Part shown: piece by piece, positions 35,572 through 43,899 of the stretch
Numbering within the stretch: position 1 is the stretch's first letter
Layout: every line of letters starts with the position of its first letter
Assembly (NCBI GenBank): GCA_965249895.1
Contig: CBDFNC010000004.1
Coordinates: forward strand, 186,001 to 250,000
Source: CBDFNC01 sp965249895
GTDB lineage: Bacteria > Pseudomonadota > Gammaproteobacteria > Enterobacterales > CBDFNC01
Length of the DNA stretch: 64,000 bases
Reading direction: 5' to 3'
Notes under the pieces: generated by a model
What the model was told of the DNA's origin: nothing
The model's input: only the letters and a program-made list of their open reading frames with translations
Database searches by the model: none
Position numbers and translations under genes: made by a program

Positions 35572-36876
35572 ATGAAAATCATCGGCAAGACCTCTCTAGC
35601 GATTTCAGATTGCATTCGTGAAATGGTACGAAATAGAGACCTACTGCCCGGGGATTCTTTACCGCCAGTTCGTGAGCTGGCAGCAAACCTTGAAGTGAAC
35701 CGCAATACGGTAGCAACCGCGTACCAGCGCCTGGCTAAAGCAGGCATCGCAATCACGCAAGGGCGCTTGGGTACAAGCATTTGCGCGCCACCCCGATCCG
35801 GTGAGCAGGAAGGGTTAAGTACCGGAACAGTATTGGTCGACCTCGCGGACGGTAACCCAAACCCACAATGGCTGCCAGAGCCGCAGGAACTTGTGAGCTT
35901 GTGCCAACTCAAACCGTTTTTGTATGGTGAAGACACTATGCTCCCTGAATTGCGTCAGTTGGGAAACGATTGGTTCAAGCCTGATTGCCCGTCCGATAAC
36001 ATATTGGAGCTGACGCACGGGGCTATGGACGCCATTGAGCGTCTGGCTGCTGCTCATCTGGTCCCCGGCGACAAAGTGGCTGTGGAAGATCCTTGTTTTC
36101 TTGGCACTATCAATACGCTGCGCTTAGCCGGTATGCAGACGGTGGGGATAGCAGTCGATGACGCGGGTATGCGTCTGGACAAATTGGAAACAGCCATTAA
36201 TGACGGAGTTCGGGCGGTACTTGTTACGCCGCGAGCCCACAATCCGACAGGGTGCAGCCTATCTAAACCTCGCGCGGATGCATTGAAGCAGATCCTAGCG
36301 GCACATCCGAATGTGCTTGTCATCATAGATGACCACTTTGCCTCGCTGGCAGAGACGCCGTACTACTCTGTCATACCGGATGCAACTGTCCACTGGGCGT
36401 TAGTTCGCTCTATCTCAAAAAGCTTAGGACCGGATCTTCGCCTTGCCTTCGTTGCCTGTGACCCTGCAACTGCCGATAGGTTGAGAGCTCGTCTGTCGTC
36501 TGGCATGACGTGGGTCAGCCATATTCTCCAGGCGATAGCTAACGCCGGCTTGACTTCTCAAGACGTCCGCAATCGACTCAACGAGGCGCGCAACGATTAT
36601 ACACACCGCCGCAATGCGTTGTGTATAGCTTTGCAGGCTCTTGGAATCAATGTGGCTTCAGCATCGGATGGACTAAATGTATGGGTTCCTTTAGCCAAGG
36701 ACGCGAAAGACGTAGCTTACGCACTCGCCCAAAAAGGCTGGCTTGTTCGGCTTGGAAAAGCGTTTGAAGTGCAAGGTCAAACACAGGCGATCCGAGTCAC
36801 TATTTCCAAGTTAGATAGTGATCAGGCTCAATGCTTTGCTTCGGATTTAAAATCTTGCCTTGCTAGTGTGCCATGA
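35572..36876 (+). CDS. MocR-family transcriptional regulator (GntR-aminotransferase)
   Basis: A 434-residue fusion of a GntR winged helix (residues 1-75; LPPVRELAANLEVNRNTVATAYQRL) and a fold-I aminotransferase-like domain (about 90-430). The PLP lysine is in SISKSLGPDLRLAF, and IIDDHFASL and TPRAHNPTG contact PLP and substrate. MocR proteins sense an amino-acid-type ligand through PLP and switch nearby promoters. It is divergent from the DapA-like gene with a 105-bp gap holding direct repeats, so it probably controls that gene, perhaps also itself and the exporter. Confidence 0.92.
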   Translation: MKIIGKTSLAISDCIREMVRNRDLLPGDSLPPVRELAANLEVNRNTVATAYQRLAKAGIAITQGRLGTSICAPPRSGEQEGLSTGTVLVDLADGNPNPQWLPEPQELVSLCQLKPFLYGEDTMLPELRQLGNDWFKPDCPSDNILELTHGAMDAIERLAAAHLVPGDKVAVEDPCFLGTINTLRLAGMQTVGIAVDDAGMRLDKLETAINDGVRAVLVTPRAHNPTGCSLSKPRADALKQILAAHPNVLVIIDDHFASLAETPYYSVIPDATVHWALVRSISKSLGPDLRLAFVACDPATADRLRARLSSGMTWVSHILQAIANAGLTSQDVRNRLNEARNDYTHRRNALCIALQALGINVASASDGLNVWVPLAKDAKDVAYALAQKGWLVRLGKAFEVQGQTQAIRVTISKLDSDQAQCFASDLKSCLASVP

Positions 36877-37408
36877 TGCCTGGATTCTATTTGAGGCGTA
36901 TCACTTACCAGAGCTGGTTGGTACTTTGATAACAAGTGTAAAACCCTAGGCCGAGCCTTTCTATTGAGCCTTTTAGGTTCAATAGGATCTGGCATATCAA
37001 CCTCACGATGTTGAGCGCTTTGCTTTCGGCTCTGTTGGTGTCTCGAGCTTGATAACAAATACTCAGGGCATGCCTATTGGTCTCCTTAAATTGCCTTCGC
37101 AGAGCTTGAGAACGCATGTTTAAATACCTTGTTGAACTAAGCCGCTTCGGGGGAAGTTTGTCTGCAACCTATTTCAATTACCTGAACTACACCTAGCCTA
37201 CCACTTCTGAATTATATCGAAGGACATAGGCTGTAATGTCGGTAATTACGATCGGGCAGGTTCGGGCAGGTTCGGGCAGGTTCGGGCAGACCAGAGTCAG
37301 CATATGAACCCGCAGTTGATGAGTTCTCCCCGTCACCGGCTATTCGTCACCGCCAAATCGCGGCCAACAAAAAACCACAGAAATGGGCTTAATTAAGGCG
37401 TCCTTGCG
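36877..37408. other. Intergenic with a 10-bp tandem repeat
   Basis: No gene is supported in these 530 bp; short minus-strand frames near 36905-37117 lack recognisable homology or ribosome sites. At 37251-37290 a 10-bp unit, (A/T)TCGGGCAGG, is repeated four times without interruption except for the first and last bases. The rest is unremarkable. Confidence 0.5.
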
Positions 37409-38116
37409 TTAGACTTTCCGGTGCCTACTGAAAACGAGGCCAGCGAAACCCAATCCGAACAACATCAGGATCGATGGCTCGGGGACGGTGACGGTGCCAC
37501 CCGCCACAGTAAACGCCACCGGCAGGCCAGCGAGCGCCAGTCCTCCCAGTGGTGGAGGTATGACGCCAGCGGACGGCAGTACGCCACTCATACCCACTGC
37601 CAGGGAGTCGAGTGTCACGCTGAAGAGGTCGGTGGTGACTCCCGCACCAATTGGTACGCCGCCGAACGGCACGATGATCGAAAGCATTCCCAGGCCGTCG
37701 CTTCCAGCCGTAAAGGGGGCTGGGATCGGAAAAGGCACGCCGCTGGGAGTCAGAGCGGAGCCTGGCACCACCCCACCACCACTAAACACATCAAGCGCAG
37801 CGATAGGAGCTGTGGCGGCAATGCTCCCCGCCGTTGGCGAACCAGTCCCCCCTGTTAACCCCAGTACCGCACCCAGATCATTGAAGACCGTATCGAAGGC
37901 AAAAGTGTCAAACATCGTCACACCATCACCGGTGAATACTACATCGATCATGAAGGAGGCACCTGCAGGCACAGATAGCGTACTTTGTATACCTGGCGTC
38001 ACCGGATCCAAATCTATTGATATGACGGGGATTGCCGACGCGGTGGGTACGCCGCCGAGCAGTAGTGAGCCCGCCATAAGATAATTCGTCCATTTTTTAG
38101 TCCATTTATTTTTCAT
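37409..38116 (-). CDS. PEP-CTERM anchored exported protein
   Basis: This 235-residue protein has a signal peptide (about 1-28, cleavage ASA|IP) and a C-terminal sorting signal: VPEPS, a hydrophobic helix (ILMLFGLGFAGLVF) and a basic end SRHRKV. Such proteins are cleaved by exosortase (EpsH/XrtA) and usually reach the outside in strains that make exopolysaccharide. The body is Gly/Pro/Val-rich and beta-like, possibly a cohesin-type fold. No exosortase is in the window. A sigma-54 promoter lies upstream, which fits the PrsK/PrsR-RpoN control known for PEP-CTERM systems. Confidence 0.9.
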   Translation of the reverse strand: MKNKWTKKWTNYLMAGSLLLGGVPTASAIPVISIDLDPVTPGIQSTLSVPAGASFMIDVVFTGDGVTMFDTFAFDTVFNDLGAVLGLTGGTGSPTAGSIAATAPIAALDVFSGGGVVPGSALTPSGVPFPIPAPFTAGSDGLGMLSIIVPFGGVPIGAGVTTDLFSVTLDSLAVGMSGVLPSAGVIPPPLGGLALAGLPVAFTVAGGTVTVPEPSILMLFGLGFAGLVFSRHRKV

Positions 38117-38163
38117 TTGTCGTGTTCCTGTTTTGATATCCGTTCAAGACAGTTTGCTCCACG

Positions 38164-38185
38164 AACCGGCAAGATTCGTGCCGGT
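38164..38185 (-). promoter_or_regulatory. Sigma-54 promoter of the PEP-CTERM gene, within a hairpin
   Basis: On the minus strand, GGCACG-N4-TTGC (38169-38182) has the exact -24/-12 spacing of ten bases between GG and GC. The same bases form an inverted repeat AACCGGCA/TGCCGGTT, so the promoter overlaps a potential hairpin. It lies about 55 bp before the start codon. Confidence 0.75.
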
Positions 38186-38341
38186 TAGCTTAATCCCTTA
38201 TATTTCAATGGATTAATGGGGCTAATCATTCTTGGTTGATCCGATTGTAAAATTTCCTGACACTGGATTTATTGAAATTCGAACGAACACTAAGGACTTC
38301 TCCTGCCGCGGTGGGATAGGAAATGTGAAAGTAGAGCACAA

Positions 38342-39130
38342 TTAGGAGCAGCTATTTAGCTCATATGAGGGGATAGATAAAAGTAGTTCCTCCAAAATAA
38401 AATTAATTTTCTCTCCAAACTCCTGCCGCTGTTTTTCTAGAAAAAAATGTCCTCCATTAAAAAGAGTCAACTCTATCTGTTTTATAAAATGAACCTGCCA
38501 TTCGAGTAACGTAGCTTCACTAACACCAGCATCATTAATTCCACCAAATACGGAGACTGAACATGAAAAAGGAGTCTGAATTTCGGCTTTATGTGTTTCA
38601 GCCATTTTGAAATCTGCTCTTAACATAGGCAATAACATACTTAAAAGCTCTGCATTTGCCATTATCTCTTTGTGAGTGCCACCATAGTCGCTCAGTTTTG
38701 CCAAAAATTGCGTCTCTGGAAGCATATGGATAGGATTATCGGTACTTCTTATATGGGCAGCTTTGCACCCTGATGCGATAAAATGTACAGGTCTGTCTAT
38801 ATTTAGTTCGCCCATTTTCCGCATTACTTCAAAGCCCAACCGACTGCCAAAACTATGTCCAAATAAGACATAAGGTTTCGTGGTGAGTGTTGACATCGGC
38901 GACATCAAGTCCTGGACTAAATCGGGTAACGAATCATAAGGGGTTTCCATCAACCTTACCCCTCTGCCCGGTAGCTGTAACGCAACCAACTCAATATCTT
39001 CGGTCAGGCCATCCGCCAAACTTGAAAAAACGCCGGCGCTACCTCCGGCGTACGGAAGACAGATTAATCTCAGCCGTGCATTTGGGTTTGGCTTTAATGT
39101 TGTAAACCAATCACTCATTTTTTTATTCAT
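38342..39130 (-). CDS. Type II thioesterase of the NRPS cluster
   Basis: A 262-residue alpha/beta hydrolase of the GrsT/SrfAD type. It removes misprimed or stalled acyl groups from carrier proteins. The start of the fold reads LICLPYAGGSAGVF, the nucleophile elbow is FGHSFGSRLG (Ser near residue 94), and the catalytic His is in FNGGHFFLE. It is the last gene of the leftward NRPS operon, 55 bp after the ABC transporter. Because no thioesterase domain is fused to the NRPSs, it might also take part in release, but editing is the usual role. Confidence 0.92.
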   Translation of the reverse strand: MNKKMSDWFTTLKPNPNARLRLICLPYAGGSAGVFSSLADGLTEDIELVALQLPGRGVRLMETPYDSLPDLVQDLMSPMSTLTTKPYVLFGHSFGSRLGFEVMRKMGELNIDRPVHFIASGCKAAHIRSTDNPIHMLPETQFLAKLSDYGGTHKEIMANAELLSMLLPMLRADFKMAETHKAEIQTPFSCSVSVFGGINDAGVSEATLLEWQVHFIKQIELTLFNGGHFFLEKQRQEFGEKINFILEELLLSIPSYELNSCS

Positions 39131-39185
39131 CCATATATTAATAATCGAACTACGTTAACGCATCAATTTCTGGAACAGCAATTGA

Positions 39186-40967
39186 CTAAGCAACTTCGGT
39201 ATTGGGTTTGCAGGCGAACTTATTCAATTGTTCACTCGCTTGTTGCAGCCGATACATTTGCTCATACTTACCCTCTTGAGACAATAATTCGCGGTGTGTC
39301 CCCCGCTCGATAATGCGCCCTTTATGCAGCATAAGGATTTCATCGGCCTTAACAATCGTCGACAATCTATGCGCAATCACCACTATGCTCATTTCTTTTC
39401 TCAACGTTGCTAGTGATTTAAGAATGTTGCGCTCTGTACCTGAATCTATATTGGCGGTCGCTTCATCAAGGATTAAGATTTTGGGCCTGGCTACAAAAAC
39501 CCGGGCTAATGACAGCAATTGTTTTTGCCCTGCAGATAATTCTGCAATCCCTTCACCAAGCACTGCGTCCAACCCGCCGGCGAACTGATGTACTTGCGCC
39601 GCTAATCCAACCCTATCGAGTGCTCGCCAAATAGTATCGTCATCCAATGGCCGCCCCAAGGTTACATTTTCACGTATCGTATCATTTAACACATGGGGGT
39701 CTTGAGGAACCATGGCGATACCTTCACGCAGTGCGTGCTGGCTCAACGAATGGATTTGTCGTCCGTCAATTCGTATCTCTCCCTGGGTTGCAGGATAAAA
39801 ACCCATAAACAGCGAAGCTAAGCTACTCTTGCCACTTCCCGTATGGCCAACCAATGCAAGATACCCTCGATGAGGCAGGTTAACGTCGATTTGACTCAAT
39901 ACATTAATGCGTCCGTCATAACTAAAGCCGACTTGCTGACATTCAAGCCTTCCGGCAGATATGGGGCGATCGTCACTACCGTATGCTTGCTGTTTCGCAT
40001 CCATAAACTCAAAGATACGCTCGCTCGCAATTAGTGCTTGCTGAACCAAGGTAAGACGTTGGGTGAGTTCGATTAGCGGCTCCGTAACCCGGCCAAGGTA
40101 GCTGATAAAAGCGTATAGCACCCCCACTCCGATTAATTCTGTCCCGCTAACACCGAGTAACGCAACCAAGGCAACCAGAGCTACGCCAGCGAGAAAATCA
40201 ATTAAAGGTCTTAACAACAAACCATTGAGTTTGAGGATCTCGACTTCAGACTGTAAATGGCGCTGGTTGAGCGTTTGAAAATGCGCCGTAAACTGTTTCT
40301 CCTGCCTCATTAATTGGATCAGGCTCATTCCCTGAAGCGTTTCATTCAGGGAGCTATTAATACCAGCAAGCAGATCCCGAGTTCGCCGGAATGCCGGTGT
40401 GCTTTTTCGCTGATAAACTACCATTATGATGACCACCACGGGCAGTAAAACCAGCATAACCAGGGTCAAACGCCAACTCAGTTGGCTCATAACGATCAGC
40501 ATAACAGTGATTAAAACAAGGTTTTTTAGCACGGCCGAAATGACGAACACGTAAAAATTATAAATAGATTCGGTATCATTGGTGACTCTTGAAATCAGCT
40601 CACCGGTGGGTACGTAATCAAATGCGGACAAAGGCTGATGAAGGATTTTACCAAACAACTGTTTTCGTAAAACACGAACCACGCCTACCGCAGCCCCATG
40701 AAACCGGATAGCTTGGCCGTATTGAAACCAGGCGGCAAAACACATCAGGCAGATATATCCCAGAGCAAGCCCCACAAGCGATTCAACAGGATAGTCATCT
40801 TTAACAATATGATTATCGATAAAATGTTGCACCAACCAAGGACCAGAAACATCCGCTAACGAGGCGGCCAAGAGTAACAAACCCGCAACCGATAACTTAC
40901 GTTTTTCCAGTAACATATAACCAAGCAATCGCTTTACAGTTTCGAGCTTCACAGCTGACGCCTTCAT
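39186..40967 (-). CDS. ABC exporter subunit, MdlB-like
   Basis: A 593-residue half-transporter: six transmembrane helices (about 1-310) and a nucleotide-binding domain with Walker A GHTGSGKSSL, signature LSAGQKQLLSLAR and Walker B ILILDEATANID (catalytic Glu present). It overlaps the next gene by 4 bp and should form a heterodimer with it. Its signature is LSAGQ rather than LSGGQ, and this pairs with the partner's degenerate Walker B, giving one weak and one canonical ATP site. Located in the NRPS operon, it probably exports the peptide. Confidence 0.9.
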   Translation of the reverse strand: MKASAVKLETVKRLLGYMLLEKRKLSVAGLLLLAASLADVSGPWLVQHFIDNHIVKDDYPVESLVGLALGYICLMCFAAWFQYGQAIRFHGAAVGVVRVLRKQLFGKILHQPLSAFDYVPTGELISRVTNDTESIYNFYVFVISAVLKNLVLITVMLIVMSQLSWRLTLVMLVLLPVVVIIMVVYQRKSTPAFRRTRDLLAGINSSLNETLQGMSLIQLMRQEKQFTAHFQTLNQRHLQSEVEILKLNGLLLRPLIDFLAGVALVALVALLGVSGTELIGVGVLYAFISYLGRVTEPLIELTQRLTLVQQALIASERIFEFMDAKQQAYGSDDRPISAGRLECQQVGFSYDGRINVLSQIDVNLPHRGYLALVGHTGSGKSSLASLFMGFYPATQGEIRIDGRQIHSLSQHALREGIAMVPQDPHVLNDTIRENVTLGRPLDDDTIWRALDRVGLAAQVHQFAGGLDAVLGEGIAELSAGQKQLLSLARVFVARPKILILDEATANIDSGTERNILKSLATLRKEMSIVVIAHRLSTIVKADEILMLHKGRIIERGTHRELLSQEGKYEQMYRLQQASEQLNKFACKPNTEVA

Positions 40968-42709
40968 TCCATGTCCTCAATATCACGTTCCAAATTCTGA
41001 TAGCGATGCATTGCGCTAAACCAGCCTGACTGTTGGATTAGCACCTGATGCGACCCTCTTTCGATTAGCTGCCCTGCTTGCAACACGATGATCTCGTCGG
41101 CAGACTCGAGCGCTGTCAGGCGATGTGCAATCACGATGAGGGTTTGTTTATCTTGCAACGTTTTAAGGTTCAGGAGGATATGGTGCTCTGTTTTAGCATC
41201 AACGGCAGAAAGGGAATCATCGAGTACCAGTATTTCTGCATTTAGTAATAATGCTCGTGCAATGGAAATACGTTGCTTTTGCCCGCCGGACAAGGTGACG
41301 CCTTTTTCTCCAACTAAGGTTTCATATCCGAGGGGAAAGCCAAGTATGTCATCGTCAATACAAGCGAGTGTAGCCACATGCCGGATCTGCTCATGTGTGG
41401 CATTAGGATCTCCTAAGGCTATATTTTCGGCAATCGTGCGGGAAAACAGATAGGGGGTTTGGCTGACCACGGCAAACCGGCTTCGCCAGTCGTTAAGGTT
41501 AGCAGCCGATATAGCAATATTTCCGTACTTAATTTCCCCATCCTCCAACTCAATTTGTCGCAGTAACAACGACAATAGGGTTGTTTTTCCACTGCCGACA
41601 GCACCGGCAATACCCAGCATTTGCCCCGCTTTTAACTTAAAGGCAATATTTTCCAATATGGGGGCAGCCTGGCTATGCCAGCAAAACTGCTTAATATCGA
41701 CGTCCAGGCACTGTCGATAATCTGTTAACTCAATCGAGCTACTGACAATGGTCGGCTGTTCATCCAAAACCTCCTGTAGTCGCGTCATTGCAACTGCGCC
41801 TCGCTCGAGAATATTCAACAATAAGGCCATCGCCAACATGGGCCATATCATCAATCCTTGATAGAGGGTAAATGCGGTTAGGTCACCCAAACTCAAGTGG
41901 CCTTTCGATACCAAATACGCTCCCCCTGATATGCTAAGAAAGAACGACATTCCAATGGTTAACTGGATCACAGGGGCGTATTTGGCATCGATGCAAGCTA
42001 CTGAAAATATCTTTTTACCCGTATCATCGACAACCTCATCAAACTCTGTTTGCTGCCGCTGCTCCAGCCCAAACGCACGGACCATCCGAATACCGTCCAA
42101 GGATTCCTGCGTTTTATTGGTTAGGCTTGAAAATGCAGCTTGAGAATAACGAAATTGGTTATGAAGCTGGCCGCCGAAGCGAAAGATAAAAAATGCCATC
42201 AACGGCATAGGTAATAAGGCCAGCAGGGTTAATTGCCAGCTAAGTGACGTCGTCATCACCAATAAAACCGCTACGCCGGAAATCAGGGAGTCCACCGCCA
42301 TCAGGACCCCCTGCCCCGATGCCATGATTATCGCATTGACGTCATTTGTCGTTCTCGCCATCAAATCACCGCGCTTATAACTGTCAAAAAATGCGGCTGT
42401 ATGTGAAATGTAATGGCGATACAAACGGTTGCGCAAAACCATGCCAAGTTTAGTCGACGTCCCAAACAGCCAAACCTGCCAGATGACGCGCAACAAATAG
42501 CCCACAAGACCCAGCACAACCAGGCCTATAAGCCAACCAAACAAAGTCGACAAGGGCATAGTATGGTTGACCGTGCCGTCAACCACCCAGCCGATTACCC
42601 GTGGGGCAATTAGCTGCATTGCTGAAACAACACAAAGAATTAAGATAACCCCGGTATATGACCGCCATTCCTGGCGAAAGAACCATCTTAATTGCCAAAA
42701 AATCTGCAT
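40964..42709 (-). CDS. ABC exporter subunit, MdlA-like
   Basis: A 581-residue half-transporter with six transmembrane helices and a nucleotide-binding domain: Walker A GAVGSGKTTL, signature LSGGQKQRISIAR and Walker B ILVLDDSLSAVD. The residue after the Walker B Asp is Asp instead of the catalytic Glu, as in E. coli MdlA, so this subunit carries the degenerate site of a heterodimer. AAGGAGG lies just before the ATG. It follows the JmjC gene after a gap of about 200 bp and is translationally coupled to the MdlB-like gene. Likely peptide export or self-resistance. Confidence 0.9.
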   Translation of the reverse strand: MQIFWQLRWFFRQEWRSYTGVILILCVVSAMQLIAPRVIGWVVDGTVNHTMPLSTLFGWLIGLVVLGLVGYLLRVIWQVWLFGTSTKLGMVLRNRLYRHYISHTAAFFDSYKRGDLMARTTNDVNAIIMASGQGVLMAVDSLISGVAVLLVMTTSLSWQLTLLALLPMPLMAFFIFRFGGQLHNQFRYSQAAFSSLTNKTQESLDGIRMVRAFGLEQRQQTEFDEVVDDTGKKIFSVACIDAKYAPVIQLTIGMSFFLSISGGAYLVSKGHLSLGDLTAFTLYQGLMIWPMLAMALLLNILERGAVAMTRLQEVLDEQPTIVSSSIELTDYRQCLDVDIKQFCWHSQAAPILENIAFKLKAGQMLGIAGAVGSGKTTLLSLLLRQIELEDGEIKYGNIAISAANLNDWRSRFAVVSQTPYLFSRTIAENIALGDPNATHEQIRHVATLACIDDDILGFPLGYETLVGEKGVTLSGGQKQRISIARALLLNAEILVLDDSLSAVDAKTEHHILLNLKTLQDKQTLIVIAHRLTALESADEIIVLQAGQLIERGSHQVLIQQSGWFSAMHRYQNLERDIEDME

Positions 42710-42912
42710 CTTTCCTCCTTAGAAAGGTGAATTAAACCTATTCTAATAAGTTGCTAACTTTAGTGCGATATTCTCAACATTCAGAAAGAAGGAAAAGTCA
42801 CAATTAGATACGATGACAAGCTTTAGCCTTGATCGTTACCCGAGCACCAAAAATAAATCAGTAGCTATGGTTCAAAACAACCTTTCGCTACTGGCTAAAT
42901 TTCAAAAGACCA

Positions 42913-43818
42913 TCAAGGCAGTTCTCTTTCAATCATTTCAAGTAATTTACTTACTCGTTGTTTTCTTATTTCTTTCGCACTCGCTTCCATGTTGGGGAAT
43001 CTGCTGGGATAAGAAGGAAACGGCTCGATTGAAGCCTGATCATCTTTTAATTTGGCAAGGATATATTGGACAAATGAAAACTCATTGAAGGCTGGCATAC
43101 CAACCGAAACGGCGAGACTCTTCCCTTTTGATTCAACTCTGTGGTAAGTAAAAGGTGGTACGTAAAGAAAGTCGCCTGGTTTAAGCTTAATATTCATGTA
43201 CTCCCTGGTTGGCCGGTAATCACTGGTAGTGAATCCATCTTCCAACACAAGTTTTGAGGTGCAATTCATATCTGGTTCCATTTCAACCAACCACTCTTTC
43301 TCCCCTTCGAGCAAAAAATAGAATACATCTCCCGTATCATAATGCCCTCCCACAGAAGTGACACCGTTAGTTTGAAAAAAATCGACCGCAGAAACCGCGC
43401 TTTCAGGGCTATTCTCGAATGGAAAACCAGGCGTGCAGTACTGACAAAGATTATGATAGAAAGACAAAAACCAATTCCATTGGAAAGGCAGACTTCCTAT
43501 TTCATCAGGTATTGTTAATGACTGTAACACCACAGAGTTATTATCAGCCCGGTTACTCAGTACAGATTCAATATTCGTTGGGTGCTTAGTTCTTCTTTTT
43601 TGTTTATACAGATCAACGATAAGTGTCGCATCATGATAGTCAAGTCGTTCATAATCAGTGTAGAACTGAGCTGAATCATAAAACGCCTTAAACATAGGCA
43701 ACCCATTTTCAACAAAAAGCGTTTTCTTTCTCCAGTAATTAGCAAAGAAATCCTCATCCCCGCCAACTAGTTGTTTAAAAATCTCTCTGAAATCAGCTGT
43801 CGAAATTACATTTTCCAT
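42913..43818 (-). CDS. JmjC/cupin-type Fe(II)/2-oxoglutarate oxygenase
   Basis: A 301-residue protein of the JmjC-like cupin (cupin_8/YcfD-related) group. The metal triad is visible: His159 and Asp161 in GGHYDTGD and His226 in PPFTYHRVES. Lys174 or nearby basic residues may hold 2-oxoglutarate. Cupin_8 enzymes hydroxylate amino acids, proteins or peptides. It lies 81 bp downstream of the last NRPS and upstream of the exporter on the same strand. It therefore probably hydroxylates a residue of the peptide, for example a beta-hydroxylation. The substrate is inferred. Confidence 0.85.
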   Translation of the reverse strand: MENVISTADFREIFKQLVGGDEDFFANYWRKKTLFVENGLPMFKAFYDSAQFYTDYERLDYHDATLIVDLYKQKRRTKHPTNIESVLSNRADNNSVVLQSLTIPDEIGSLPFQWNWFLSFYHNLCQYCTPGFPFENSPESAVSAVDFFQTNGVTSVGGHYDTGDVFYFLLEGEKEWLVEMEPDMNCTSKLVLEDGFTTSDYRPTREYMNIKLKPGDFLYVPPFTYHRVESKGKSLAVSVGMPAFNEFSFVQYILAKLKDDQASIEPFPSYPSRFPNMEASAKEIRKQRVSKLLEMIERELP

Positions 43819-43899
43819 AATAAAACCCGCAGATACCCTTTTGTTACACTTTAGAAATAACGCTGTTATTCACACTAATTAAGCAAGTTGCAAGCTAGC

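Noticed and set aside
36905..37117. Small minus-strand ORF downstream of mocR as a gene or transposase piece
   Set aside because: No start signal and no motif I can name; two overlapping frames are equally open.
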